Made by a program: the position numbers and the translations under genes
Shown: piece after piece, positions 25,494-34,620 of the stretch
Layout of the letters: every line of letters starts with the position of its first letter
How positions within the stretch are numbered: the stretch's first letter is position 1
From: Akkermansia muciniphila
GTDB lineage: Bacteria > Verrucomicrobiota > Kiritimatiellia > RFP12 > JAAYNR01
Assembly: GCA_945870025.1 (NCBI GenBank)
Contig: CAMBQN010000011.1
Span: forward strand, 26,109 to 90,108
DNA length: 64,000 nucleotides
Reading direction: 5' to 3'
Notes under the pieces: model-generated
The model's input: only the letters and a program-made list of their open reading frames with translations
The model's database searches: none
What the model was told of the DNA's origin: nothing

Positions 25494-26600
25494 ATGGCTG
25501 TTCCGATTCGCATTCATAACGTGGTCAAACGGTTCGGTTCCGTCCGGGCGTTGGACGGCGTGTCGCTGGAGGTGGAGGCGGGCGAGCTATTCTTCCTCCT
25601 CGGACCGAGCGGGTGCGGCAAGACAACGCTGCTGCGGTGCCTCGCCGGCTTCTGCATCCCCGAGACGGGATCGGTTGCCATTGGCGAACGTGACGTGACG
25701 AACCTTCCGCCGCATGTGCGCGACACGGGGATGGTGTTCCAGAGTTATGCATTGTGGCCGCACTTGACCCTGTTTGAGAACGTGGCCTTTGGACTGGAGA
25801 TGCGCAAGATCGGCCCGGCGGAGGTGCGGCGGCGAACGCTGGACGCTCTGGACCGGGTGCATCTGCTCGACCGCGCACAGGCCCGCCCCAACCAGCTTTC
25901 GGGCGGTCAGCAGCAGCGGGTGGCGCTCGCCCGCGCGCTGGTCGTGGAACCGCAGTGCCTGCTGCTCGACGAGCCGCTCTCCAACCTCGACGCGAAACTG
26001 CGGCTGGAGATGCGGACGGATATCCGGCGCATCTGCAAGCAGGCCGGACTGACGGCTGTGTATGTGACGCATGACCAGAAGGAGGCGCTTTCAATCGCCG
26101 ACCGGCTGGCCGTGATGCGCGACGGGCGGATCGAACAGACCGGCACCCCGGCCGAGGTCTACCGGCATCCGGTCAACGCCTTTGTCGCGGGCTTCATCGG
26201 CGATGGAAACTTCATGGATGGCACCGTGCTGCGCGACGAGGGGACCATCCTGCGCATTCGCACGCCAGCGGGACTGCTGGCCGCCGCAGCGACGGCCGAC
26301 GCGCCCCGGCCGGGCGCGTCGGTCCGCCTCTGCATCCGGCCCGAGGCGTTTCGCTTCGACCACCCGCCACCCGGTTGTCCCAACAGGCTGAGCGGCCGGC
26401 TGCTGCGCACGGTCTATCAGGGCGAGATCGCCCAGCATGAACTGGCCCTGGCGACCGATGCCGGCGCGTGGGAGGTTCGGGCGTTCGAGCTGAATCCGCG
26501 TCAGCCTGTCGCGGCGGACGAAACAGCCGTCTGGGTCGATCCCGAACAGGTGATCGTGCTGCCCGGCGCGGCTGCCGGAGAGGAGGCGCCGCGCGCATGA
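25494..26600 (+). CDS. ABC transporter ATP-binding protein (Fe3+/polyamine/thiamine class)
   Basis: 368 residues. Walker A GPSGCGKTT (39-47), Q-loop in GMVFQSYALWPHLT, signature LSGGQQQR, Walker B CLLLDEPLSNLDAKLR and H-loop VYVTHDQKEA are intact. A C-terminal TOBE-like domain (about 240-360, starting near GDGNFMDGTVL) is typical of the PotA/FbpC/AfuC importer ATPases. Its stop overlaps the start of the solute-binding protein by ATGA. No permease gene accompanies the pair; a permease encoded elsewhere would be needed. Confidence 0.92.
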   Translation: MAVPIRIHNVVKRFGSVRALDGVSLEVEAGELFFLLGPSGCGKTTLLRCLAGFCIPETGSVAIGERDVTNLPPHVRDTGMVFQSYALWPHLTLFENVAFGLEMRKIGPAEVRRRTLDALDRVHLLDRAQARPNQLSGGQQQRVALARALVVEPQCLLLDEPLSNLDAKLRLEMRTDIRRICKQAGLTAVYVTHDQKEALSIADRLAVMRDGRIEQTGTPAEVYRHPVNAFVAGFIGDGNFMDGTVLRDEGTILRIRTPAGLLAAAATADAPRPGASVRLCIRPEAFRFDHPPPGCPNRLSGRLLRTVYQGEIAQHELALATDAGAWEVRAFELNPRQPVAADETAVWVDPEQVIVLPGAAAGEEAPRA

Positions 26601-28198
26601 AGAACCTGTTGGTTGTTCTGGCGGCGGTGATCGTCGTGGCGCTGCCATTCATCTTCAGCCGTCAGTCCGAACGCTCGGCGTGGCGGCCCGGCCACCCGGT
26701 GCTGGTGGCGATCTCGCCGCACAACGAGGCGATCCGGCAGGAGTTTGGCGCGGGCTTCAGCGCGTGGCATCAGGCGCATTACGGCGTCCCGGTCAAGGTG
26801 GACTGGCGGGTGATCGGCGGGACGACCGAGATCATGCGCTATCTGGTCTCGCAATACGCTGGCAGCACGCAAGCCAGCAGTGGGATCGACGTGTTTTTCG
26901 GCGGCGGGACATTCGACCACGGCCGTGCGGCGGCGCAAGGGATCACCGTGCCGTTGTGGAAGCCGGGCGGTCCCGACGCCGATGCGGGCGAAGCGGCGAT
27001 CCTCTACGCGCTGCTGAAGGACATCCCGCAGGAAGCGGGCGGCGAGACGTGGTGGACCGATGTCTACCTAGGCACGGTGCTGAGCACGTTTGGCATCTGC
27101 TACAATCCGGATCGGCTGCGCGATCTGGGCGTCGCATCGCCGCCCCGGGTGTGGCGCGATCTCGCCGACCCGCGCTATTTCGGTCAAATCGGCGTGACCG
27201 ACCCGACCAAGAGCGGCAGCGTGGCCAAGGCGTTTGAGATGATCATCCAGGAGCAATGCAGCCAGGCGGTGGCGTCGGCCGGCTTCGATGCGGAGAAGGT
27301 GCGCGCGTTCGAGCGGCAGATCGCGGCGGCAGGCCTTCCGCCGGGGGTGATGCCCGAGGGGGTGCCAGCGGCCTATCAGATGGCGGTGGCGCACGGCTGG
27401 ATCCGCGGCGTGAACCTCGTGCGACTCATCGGCGCAAATGCTCGTTACTTCACCGATGGCGCGGGCAAGGTGCCGATCGACGTGGGCGATGGCATCGCCG
27501 CGGCGGGGATTGCGATCGACTTCTACGGGCGTTTCCAGGCCGAGTCGGCCAAAGCCCCCGACGGCACGGCGCGGCTGGTCTATGTGACGCCGCGCGGCGG
27601 ATCGAGCGTCAGCGCCGACCCGATCAGCATCCTGCGCGGAGCGCCGCATCCCGATCTGGCGCTCCGGTTCCTGATTTACGCGATGAGCCCCGACGGCCAG
27701 AAGCTGTGGAACTACCGCCCCGGCACGCCCGGCGGGCCCCGACGGTTTGCATTGTGCCGGCTGCCGATTGGACGGACGTTCTATCCGTCAAGCGACCCTG
27801 CGGGGCAGGCCGCCTGTGAGGCGCACCGGGCGTACACCACCGACGATCTGACCGATCCCGACGTCGACGCCTATGCGCTGGCTGCGCGGTTTGCCTACCA
27901 GCCGCGCTGGACGGGCCGGCATTTCGGCATGCAGCGCGATCTGGTCCGGGCGATGTGCCTCGATTCCGGCGATGAATTGCGGGCGGCGTGGCGCGCGATT
28001 GGCGATGCGGGCGGCCCGGAGGCCGCGCCGGAGGCGATGGCCCTGCTCCTGCGGCTACCCGACAGGCCTGAACCGCTCACTTGGGCGTCTGCCATCGGCA
28101 CCACCGGCAAACTCCGCCGCGAGGAGGTGCTGCGGCTGTGGACCGCGTTCTTCCGCCAGAGCTACCGCGAGGCCGAAGCCCGCGCGCGGAAGCGATGA
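26597..28198 (+). CDS. Extracellular solute-binding protein, iron(III)/FbpA-like, with C-terminal extension
   Basis: 533 residues. An N-terminal hydrophobic helix (KNLLVVLAAVIVVALPFIF) works as uncleaved anchor or signal. The binding-protein fold follows: HPVLVAISPHNEAIRQEFGA, IDVFFGGGTFDHG, STFGICYNPDRL, FGQIGVTDPTKSGSV and PIDVGDGIAAAGIAIDFYGR, as in Fe3+/2-aminoethylphosphonate-type binding proteins. The last 130 or so residues (after about 400) exceed the usual 330-350 and have no feature I can name. ATGA overlap with the ATPase gene implies coupled translation. Ligand unknown. Confidence 0.85.
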   Translation: MKNLLVVLAAVIVVALPFIFSRQSERSAWRPGHPVLVAISPHNEAIRQEFGAGFSAWHQAHYGVPVKVDWRVIGGTTEIMRYLVSQYAGSTQASSGIDVFFGGGTFDHGRAAAQGITVPLWKPGGPDADAGEAAILYALLKDIPQEAGGETWWTDVYLGTVLSTFGICYNPDRLRDLGVASPPRVWRDLADPRYFGQIGVTDPTKSGSVAKAFEMIIQEQCSQAVASAGFDAEKVRAFERQIAAAGLPPGVMPEGVPAAYQMAVAHGWIRGVNLVRLIGANARYFTDGAGKVPIDVGDGIAAAGIAIDFYGRFQAESAKAPDGTARLVYVTPRGGSSVSADPISILRGAPHPDLALRFLIYAMSPDGQKLWNYRPGTPGGPRRFALCRLPIGRTFYPSSDPAGQAACEAHRAYTTDDLTDPDVDAYALAARFAYQPRWTGRHFGMQRDLVRAMCLDSGDELRAAWRAIGDAGGPEAAPEAMALLLRLPDRPEPLTWASAIGTTGKLRREEVLRLWTAFFRQSYREAEARARKR

Positions 28199-28244
28199 CC
28201 CTGCACCTGTAAGAATCTTTGTTCTTGCAGGCGCCTCTCAAAAA

Positions 28245-28599
28245 TGGTGGAGGCGGGGGGAGTTGAACCCCCGTCCGAAACGGCTTCCTCCAAGCATCTA
28301 CGCGTGTGTCCCGAGATTTAATCTTACGACAGGGAACGTCCCCGGGCAAACTGCCCCTGCCGCCAGCGGCCACGAAGTTACAAGCGTGACGCCCCGGCCA
28401 CCCGGACGCCCACAGGGCCTGCTATATTACGCAGACATCCCTTAGCAGACTTCAGGGTGTCCACGTCGCGGCAACTTAGGCCGCGAGAGCCAAGTCTTGG
28501 TTGGCTGTTGTGTTGTTTCCCGCGTATTTAACGAGGCCAAGCAGGATTCCTCGACGCGCAGCTTGGGTTGCAACCATCCCGTCGAAACCGGTCGCCCCC
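28245..28599 (-). ncRNA. ssrA: Transfer-messenger RNA (tmRNA)
   Basis: 355 nt. The 5' end on the minus strand is GGGGGCGACCGGTTTCGACG, the classic tmRNA start; the 3' end carries a T-arm (GGAGTTGAACCCCC complement region) and terminal CCA at 28247-28245. The 5' GGGGGCG pairs with CGCCTCC before ACCA to form the acceptor. The tag reading frame runs from GCG at 28523-28521 to TAA at 28478-28476 and reads AGNNTTANQDLALAA, ending in the conserved LAA proteolysis signal. Convergent with the solute-binding protein gene. Confidence 0.95.
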
Positions 28600-28612
28600 A
28601 GTAATCGATGGA

Positions 28613-28641
28613 ACTGTAGCATGCGGCACCGCCGAATGCAA
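28613..28641 (-). promoter_or_regulatory. tmRNA promoter
   Basis: On the minus strand TTGCAT (28641-28636), 17-bp spacer, TACAGT (28618-28613), 14 bp before the mature 5' end. Spacing and elements fit sigma-70. A GT-rich simple-sequence tract (about 28655-28692) lies just upstream. Confidence 0.55.
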
Positions 28642-28702
28642 GCGTTCTGTCGGAGAGAGGGAGTGTGGGAGTGTGTGGGTGTGTGTGGGTGGGTTATCTG
28701 GA

Positions 28703-31042
28703 CTACACAACCGGCAGTTCGGTCTTCGTGGCGGCATGCAACTGCATCGTGCGAAGGGCGCCGTCTGGCAGGCGCACGCGATACGAGCCGGAACGGTCCG
28801 CCGTCAGCGTGGCCGCTGTGAGCCGTCCGTCCTGCCAGCACAGATCAATCGTCACGCCGCCGCGCGCGCGCAAACCGGTCACCGCCCCGCGGCTCCAGGC
28901 TGGCGGCAGCGCCGGCAGCAGGTCGATGAGGCCGTCATGGCTTTGCAGCAGCAGTTCCGCCATGCCGGCGGTCGCTCCGAAATTGCCGTCGATCTGGAAC
29001 GGCGGATGATCGTCAAAAAGATTGGTGAGCGTCTTTTCCCGCAACAGACCCAGAATGTGCGCGTGGGCTGCCGCGCCATCGCCCAGGCGCGCCAGGAAGT
29101 TGATGAGCCACGCCTTGCTCCAGCCCGTATGTCCGCCACCATGTGCCAGGCGTCGGGTGATCGTGGCGCGAGCTGCGGCAAAAAGCTCCGGCGTCCGTCC
29201 GCGGGTGATCTGCGTCAGGGGATGCAGGCCGATGAGCGACGAAATGTGGCGATGCCCCGGCTCGCATTCCTCGTAATCTTCGATCCATTCCTGCACGTTG
29301 CCCAGACGCGGACTGACCTTGACCGGCGCCAGCCGCTCCCGGACGGTGCGCAACCGCGCCGCCAAGGCGGGATCGTCGAGGTCCAGCAGTTTCATGGCCT
29401 CCAGACAGTCTTCGATGAGTTGCGCAATCAACGAGAGATCCATGGTCGCGCCGTAGGTGAACATGCTGTGCGTACCGTCGGCCGCGACAAAAACGTTTTC
29501 CGGCGAATGGCTGGGGCTGGTCACCAGTTTCCCCGCGCAAGGCGTGCCCGCTGGCGCTTCAACCAGGAAATCGCAGGCAAAGGTCACGGCGCCGCGCATC
29601 AGCGGCCACAGCCGGTCGGCCAGCAGTTTCCGGTCGCCGCTGAAGCGGTAATGTTCCATGCAATGCGTCGCGAGCCAGATCGATCCCATCGGCCAGATGC
29701 CGCAGGCACCGTCCATGGGCTCCACGCAGCCATGGACATCGCAGACGTGGTGCGCCACCCAGCCGTTGCAGTCGTACAGCTTGCGGGCGGCCTCGCGGCC
29801 AGCCGGTTCGATCAAGCTCATCCAGTAGAACAGCGGCTCCTGGCATTCGATCAGGTTGGTCGGTCCGGTGAGCCAGTAGTTCATCTGCATGTTGATGTTG
29901 GTGTGATAGTCGCTGTCCCACGGCGGCGACATCTGATGCGCCCAAACCCCCTGCAGATTCGCCGGCAGCGAACCCGGTCGGCTGCAGCTCATGATCAGAT
30001 AGCGTCCGTAGTGGAAATAGAGCGCCTCGAGACCCGGATCTTCTTCGCCCTTCTTCACGCGCGCCAGCCGTTCGTCGGTCGGCAAAGCATCGCCGGGCGA
30101 GGCGGGCAATTCCAGGCGAACCCGATCGAACAGCCGGCGATGCGCCGCCACGTGGTCCGCCCGCAGTCGGTCCCAATCCTTGCCGGCCGCGGCCATCATC
30201 GCCGCGCGACAGCGGCCCACGGCATCGGCCGAGACGTCGCCCGGCGCCACGTAGGAGGTGGCGGCAGCCAGCCGCAGTTCCACGGCGTCGGCGCCCCGCA
30301 CGCGCAGGCAATCCTCGTCGGCGATGAGCTTTCCGCCGATCGCCCGGGCGTGCAGCAGCAGCGCAAAGCGCATGCCGCCGCGGGTCAGACGGCCGGTCAG
30401 CAGCAGGTGGCCGTCGGGGGTCGCGACGCGCGACTGCACGTCCTGCTCGCGCTGGAGGTTCAAGTCCAGATTGCACTTGCCGGGTTCGAAGACGATCCGT
30501 GTGCAGACGAGTTGGTCGGGCTGGGAACAGAAGTGCTCCCGCTGCTGCCGGACGCCCCGGGCGGTAACCCGCGTGGTGGCGATCCCAGTCGCCAGGTCCA
30601 GATCGCGCTCGTAGTCATAGCACGCATAGACGACCTCCCACCACGGGCCACCGGGCTTCGGGTTGAAGAATCCCGCATCGTGGGTCGGACGGAAGCCGCC
30701 CCCGACCCAATCAATCACCAGCTCACCGGCGCTCTGGTAGGAATCAATGTTCCGCTCCGGCGAGAGCAGGGCCGCCTCGGCCAGATCGTAGGCCTCGCTG
30801 TTCCGCCCCGCAAACAGGAGCTTCCGGATCTTCGGCAATTCCTTCGGCGCGCGCGGGTTGGCCCGGTCCAGGCGCGTGCCCTCCCACAGTGACTCCTCGT
30901 TGATTTGGAGGCGCTCACGCATCACGCGGCCGTAGATCATGGCGCCGAGACGACCGTTGCCCAGCGGCAGCGCGTGATACCAATCCCAAGCATGCTGGCG
31001 ATACCACAGGCGAACCGGCGAAGAGAGGCTGGATGTTGCCAT
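28703..31042 (-). CDS. GH95 alpha-L-fucosidase-like glycoside hydrolase
   Basis: 779 residues. The N-terminal beta domain begins with ALPLGNGRLGAMIYG and INEESLWEG, both GH95 hallmarks. The catalytic (alpha/alpha)6 domain has HTNINMQMNYW (the two asparagines that activate water), TSPSHSPENVF with the general-acid glutamate, HTGWSKAWLINFLARLGDG and NLFDDHPPFQIDGNFG with the base-assisting aspartate. GH95 removes alpha-1,2-linked fucose or galactose from host or algal glycans. No signal peptide is visible, so it probably acts on imported oligosaccharides. Monocistronic. Confidence 0.93.
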   Translation of the reverse strand: MATSSLSSPVRLWYRQHAWDWYHALPLGNGRLGAMIYGRVMRERLQINEESLWEGTRLDRANPRAPKELPKIRKLLFAGRNSEAYDLAEAALLSPERNIDSYQSAGELVIDWVGGGFRPTHDAGFFNPKPGGPWWEVVYACYDYERDLDLATGIATTRVTARGVRQQREHFCSQPDQLVCTRIVFEPGKCNLDLNLQREQDVQSRVATPDGHLLLTGRLTRGGMRFALLLHARAIGGKLIADEDCLRVRGADAVELRLAAATSYVAPGDVSADAVGRCRAAMMAAAGKDWDRLRADHVAAHRRLFDRVRLELPASPGDALPTDERLARVKKGEEDPGLEALYFHYGRYLIMSCSRPGSLPANLQGVWAHQMSPPWDSDYHTNINMQMNYWLTGPTNLIECQEPLFYWMSLIEPAGREAARKLYDCNGWVAHHVCDVHGCVEPMDGACGIWPMGSIWLATHCMEHYRFSGDRKLLADRLWPLMRGAVTFACDFLVEAPAGTPCAGKLVTSPSHSPENVFVAADGTHSMFTYGATMDLSLIAQLIEDCLEAMKLLDLDDPALAARLRTVRERLAPVKVSPRLGNVQEWIEDYEECEPGHRHISSLIGLHPLTQITRGRTPELFAAARATITRRLAHGGGHTGWSKAWLINFLARLGDGAAAHAHILGLLREKTLTNLFDDHPPFQIDGNFGATAGMAELLLQSHDGLIDLLPALPPAWSRGAVTGLRARGGVTIDLCWQDGRLTAATLTADRSGSYRVRLPDGALRTMQLHAATKTELPVV

Positions 31043-31389
31043 AGTTCAGTGTCTCCAAAGTTCCCACAAAAAGGCCGCAATGTTACCCGAATTCCGGTGC
31101 AGATGCAAAGACATTCAAAAGGCAGAAAACCTGTCAGCAAACCCCAGGGCGAACGCATCTAAATTTATGCCACTGCTACGTCATTCAGCGGTTTCACCGG
31201 TATGCCGTCCGTGTATCCACGGATGAGGCATCCGAGTGAAACCGCAAAGTGGCGGTTTTTGCGAAAAAATAAGATGCATTTGCCCCGCAGAAAACCCTTG
31301 TGCGGCTTACGGCGGTGTAGTACTGTCTGGAACGAATTCGGCGCGGGTTGCGGGGACGCGCGTCTCGTCACTTCGGAGGGTGTCTGGAT
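31043..31389. other. Intergenic region between divergent genes, no gene seen
   Basis: About 350 bp separating the GH95 gene (minus) from the ThyX-like gene (plus), with regulatory space for both. I see a small hairpin AAACCGC/GCGGTTT followed by TT near 31240-31262 and no convincing open frame or repeat shared with other parts of the window. Confidence 0.5.
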
Positions 31390-31971
31390 ATGGTGGATCA
31401 ACCGGTCAGGGTTAGCTCGTTCAAAGCCCGTTTCAACTGGCGTGATGTCGCTGACGCGGCGCGCACAACCGTGCGGCTGGAAGAGGGCGTGAAGGAACCC
31501 GGTCGCGGATGGAAACGGCGAATTCTCCTTTCCGAGCATTCACCCATCCGGCAGATCGTGTTCAAGTGGAAGTGGGACCATCTGCCCTATTGGGTCAGCG
31601 TTCACTTCGTGCGACACAAGATCGGGATCGAGCACTTCGTCAGCACGCAGCGCACGGATCGTACCGGCCTCAATCGCGAGGCGATTCCCCAATCGGCTTG
31701 CGTGATGCATGAATGCCTGGCCAACGCCCAGGCGCTCATCTTCATTTCCCGCAAACGGCTCTGCCGCCAAGCCTCGCCAGAAACGACCGCGGCGTGGCAA
31801 TTGGTGCTCGACGAGATTCAAAAAAGCGAACCCGAATTGCACGGGGTCTGTGTCCCGGAATGCGTCTACCGCGGGTTCTGCCCGGAATTCAAAAGTTGCG
31901 GCTATGCCAGCACGCCGGCCTTCCGGCAGGCGCTCGCCGCCTATCGGGGAGACGTGCCATCGGATGGCTGA
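31390..31971 (+). CDS. ThyX-like protein of the phage type, function uncertain
   Basis: 193 residues from ATG 31390, preceded by GGAGGG. The segment VSVHFVRHKIGIEHFVSTQR occupies the place of the ThyX flavin/dUMP motif (RHRxxSxNExSxRY in canonical enzymes) but with changed residues. Later segments ANAQALIFISRKRLCRQAS and CVPECVYRGFCPEFKSCGY match conserved phage proteins often labelled thymidylate synthase-like. The altered motif makes flavin-dependent thymidylate synthesis uncertain. It stands alone with no phage structural genes around it; a captured phage gene is possible. Confidence 0.6.
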   Translation: MVDQPVRVSSFKARFNWRDVADAARTTVRLEEGVKEPGRGWKRRILLSEHSPIRQIVFKWKWDHLPYWVSVHFVRHKIGIEHFVSTQRTDRTGLNREAIPQSACVMHECLANAQALIFISRKRLCRQASPETTAAWQLVLDEIQKSEPELHGVCVPECVYRGFCPEFKSCGYASTPAFRQALAAYRGDVPSDG

Positions 31972-31977
31972 GGCGGG

Positions 31978-33456
31978 TTACCGTGGCAGGGGCTCGAGCG
32001 CCGGGTCGGCGAAGGTGACGGTGCCGCCGGTTTCGCCTTCGATGGCCAAGCGGATGAAACGGGTTGCGGGACGCAGGCTGTTCGTCGTTTTGCGATCCAT
32101 GGAGGTCCAGCCGTCGCGATCCCGTTTGATTTTCGGCGGGTCCTGGATCTCTTTCACCACGAGGGGATCGTCGCCAGCATCGGATTCCCCGAGTTGTTCG
32201 ATGACGAAGACCGCATAGCCAGCAAAGTCGGGGGCCTTGAGAAAGCGGGCTTTGATCTGGAAATTTCCCGTGCTGGCGCGGTTGATCCGCACCGGCGGCG
32301 ATTCGATGCGAAAACGGGCCGGGCCGTTGGTGACCGTGACGGCGATGCCATCCCGCACGGCGGCGAGAGTGGTCGTCTGGGGATTGTCGAGCCGAACGCG
32401 CCAGCCGACGAGCGAGGCGCCGTCTGTCGAGACGGGAAACGGCGGCAGGAGGTTTTTGGCCGAAGCGGGCGCGACTGCCAGCAGCTCGCTCACGGGCAGG
32501 ATGAGCGGGCCGCCGTCAGCGGCCGGTGGCCGCAGCCGGACGATGCCGAGGCCGGCGGCCGCAGCGAAGAGGGCCGTGACGGCCGTCGCGAGGGCGATGC
32601 GCTTCCAGCGACGTGCGGCCCGGCTGAGGCGGGTGAGCTCGCTGACCGGCGTGACGCCGCGGGCAAGCTGGTCCGGCGTGCGGGCGGGGGAGAAGGAGAT
32701 CGCTTCGCGGACGGCGAGAAGGTGCCGGCGGGGGTCGCGTTCGAGAAAGGGTGTATCCGTTTCGGCGAAACCGGCGGCGAGCAGGGAGGCGCGGTAAGCG
32801 TCGAGATCGAACGGCACCGTGCGCCAGACGACCGAACCGGCATCGTCGTCAAAGATGCAGTACGAGGCGAGCGCCTCGTCCGCGCGGGGGTTGCCGGCCG
32901 ATCCGGGGTTGACGAGGTAGCGCTTGCCGGGTTCGATCACGAAATCCTGGGGCGGCAGGTGGTGGGTGACGCCACTGGCGCCGATGACGAAGAGGGCGGG
33001 CAGGTGGGTGTGTCCGGTAAAGAGGAGCGGCTCCGGCGCGGCGGCCCAGGAGCGGGAGGCGTCCTCATGGTCCTCGATGTAGTTGAAGGCGGCAGGCTCT
33101 GTGAAATCGCCGTGGACACATCGAAAACCGGGGCCCGCGAGCGTGAGGGGCTGGGAGGCGAGGAAGCGCGCGGCCTTGTCGGAGAGGCGGGTGCGGGTCC
33201 AGTCGAGCAGACGCCGGGCTCGTTCGTTGAAGAGGCTGGGATCGAGCTTGTCGCAGACCGCCGCGTCGTGGTTGCCCATGCAGAAGGCATCGACGTGGCG
33301 ATAGACCGATTCCAGAACCTCGGAGGGGTTGGGCCCGTAGCCGACGCTGTCCCCGAGGCAGAGGATGCGCCCGACGCGTTGCGCGGCGATATCGGTCAGC
33401 ACGGCGTTCCAGGCTTGCAGATTGGCGTGGATGTCGGAGACGATGGCGTAGCGCAC
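31978..33456 (-). CDS. Metallophosphoesterase with transmembrane segment and C-terminal extracytoplasmic domain
   Basis: 492 residues. The N-terminal 245 or so form a calcineurin-like phosphoesterase of the YfcE/diadenosine type: SDIHANLQAW, LCLGDSVGYGPNPSE, FCMGNHDAAV, CVHGDF and FTGHTHLPALF give all metal ligands. A basic stretch (RRWKRIALATAVTALFAAAA) is a membrane helix near 287-305. The last 180 residues resemble a carbohydrate-binding-type beta domain (WRVRLDNPQTTTL, FRIESPPVRINR, WTSMDRKTTNSLR). By topology the enzyme is cytoplasmic and the beta domain periplasmic. This coupling is unusual; substrate unknown. Confidence 0.8.
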   Translation of the reverse strand: MRYAIVSDIHANLQAWNAVLTDIAAQRVGRILCLGDSVGYGPNPSEVLESVYRHVDAFCMGNHDAAVCDKLDPSLFNERARRLLDWTRTRLSDKAARFLASQPLTLAGPGFRCVHGDFTEPAAFNYIEDHEDASRSWAAAPEPLLFTGHTHLPALFVIGASGVTHHLPPQDFVIEPGKRYLVNPGSAGNPRADEALASYCIFDDDAGSVVWRTVPFDLDAYRASLLAAGFAETDTPFLERDPRRHLLAVREAISFSPARTPDQLARGVTPVSELTRLSRAARRWKRIALATAVTALFAAAAGLGIVRLRPPAADGGPLILPVSELLAVAPASAKNLLPPFPVSTDGASLVGWRVRLDNPQTTTLAAVRDGIAVTVTNGPARFRIESPPVRINRASTGNFQIKARFLKAPDFAGYAVFVIEQLGESDAGDDPLVVKEIQDPPKIKRDRDGWTSMDRKTTNSLRPATRFIRLAIEGETGGTVTFADPALEPLPR

Positions 33457-33625
33457 GGGAGTGCCTTTCGGGTTTCAGATCACGGAAACAGTGTAAAACG
33501 GAACGGTAAAAACTAGCAATCCCCTTTTTTCGGTATTCAGGCTTGACGCCCAATCCCCGCCGAATCATAATCGCGACGGATATGAATCATCCTAGCTCTG
33601 ACAATTGAACTCACTACGAAGGTAC

Positions 33626-34489
33626 ATGATGAATATGCCCGCTGATCTGGTCTGTGTGCTCGCCTGTTTCTCGGCTGTACTGGGTGCGTGCATCGGCAGT
33701 TTCCTGAACGTCTGCATCTGGCGCATTCCGCGGGACGAGTCGGTGGTGGCCCCCCGTTCGCACTGTCCGGCGTGCAACCGGCTGATCCCTTGGTACTTGA
33801 ACATCCCTGTCTTGAGCTGGTTGCTGCTGCGCGGCCGCTGCCGCTGGTGCCGACAGCCGATCTCCGCGCGCTACATCGGCGTCGAGCTGCTGACGGCCGC
33901 GCTCTTCTGCATCGTGTTCCTGCAGTATGCGTTTGAGCGTCCGATGCTGGGCATGGTCCCGCTCGTCGACGCCGCGCTGATCCCGGTCTACTGGATCTTT
34001 CTGGCGGCGCTGGTGTGCGGAACGTTCGTGGATCTGGACCACATGATCCTGCCCGACAGCGTGACCATCGGCGGCATGATTGCGGGGCCGATTTTCAGCG
34101 CGCTGGTTCCGACGATGCACCACGGCGCGACCGTGTGGTATCGCGGTTTGCTGGGATCCGGAATCGGCGAGATGGCCGGCTTCGGGCTTCTCTTTTTGGT
34201 GGCGGCGCTGGGTGAAAAGGTCTTCAAAAAAGAGGCGATGGGCTTTGGCGACGTCAAGCTCATGGGCGCGGTGGGAGCGTTTCTCGGCTGGCAAGCGGTG
34301 TTGTTTGTCTTGATCGCGGGATCGCTGGCCGGCAGCGTGGTTGGCGTCACGCTCATCCTGCTCAAGAAGACGGAGCTTCAGGGGCGGATTCCCTTTGGCC
34401 CCTATCTTTCACTCGGCGCGGTGATCTGGGTCTTCTGGGGGCAGCGCATTCTCGACGCCTACATCGATATCTTCCTGCCGGTGATGTAA
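33626..34489 (+). CDS. pilD: Prepilin peptidase / N-methyltransferase (type IV pilin-like leader peptidase)
   Basis: 287 residues, polytopic. The N-terminal methyltransferase region has GSFLNVCIWRIPRDESVV and two CXXC pairs (CPACNRLIPWY and CRWCRQPIS) that bind zinc. The aspartyl protease part carries both active-site motifs: FVDLDHMILPD and GFGDVKLMGAVGAFLGW. It cleaves and methylates pilin-like precursors for type IV pili or type II secretion. ATG 33626 is followed by a second ATG at 33629; AAGG just upstream fits the latter equally well. No pil genes adjoin. Confidence 0.92.
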   Translation: MMNMPADLVCVLACFSAVLGACIGSFLNVCIWRIPRDESVVAPRSHCPACNRLIPWYLNIPVLSWLLLRGRCRWCRQPISARYIGVELLTAALFCIVFLQYAFERPMLGMVPLVDAALIPVYWIFLAALVCGTFVDLDHMILPDSVTIGGMIAGPIFSALVPTMHHGATVWYRGLLGSGIGEMAGFGLLFLVAALGEKVFKKEAMGFGDVKLMGAVGAFLGWQAVLFVLIAGSLAGSVVGVTLILLKKTELQGRIPFGPYLSLGAVIWVFWGQRILDAYIDIFLPVM

Positions 34490-34525
34490 GGGTCAATGGA
34501 AGAGACAAAGACTCTGAATTCCAGG

Positions 34526-34554
34526 TTGACAAGCGGTGTTCGAATTCGGTAGTC
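34526..34554 (+). promoter_or_regulatory. Probable promoter for the zinc-ribbon gene and RNase P RNA
   Basis: TTGACA (34526-34531), 17-bp spacer, GTAGTC (34549-34554). The -35 is consensus and the -10 weak. It lies 66 bp before the start of the zinc-ribbon gene. Confidence 0.4.
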
Positions 34555-34620
34555 TCTTTCCCTTGCTCATTTTACCGTCTTTTGTTCTTTTGAGTCCGTG
34601 TTAGGGAAGGATGTGGAGTC

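Noticed and set aside
28655..28694. GT-rich tract upstream of tmRNA
   Set aside because: Simple-sequence DNA; no coding or structural signal beyond low complexity could be supported.
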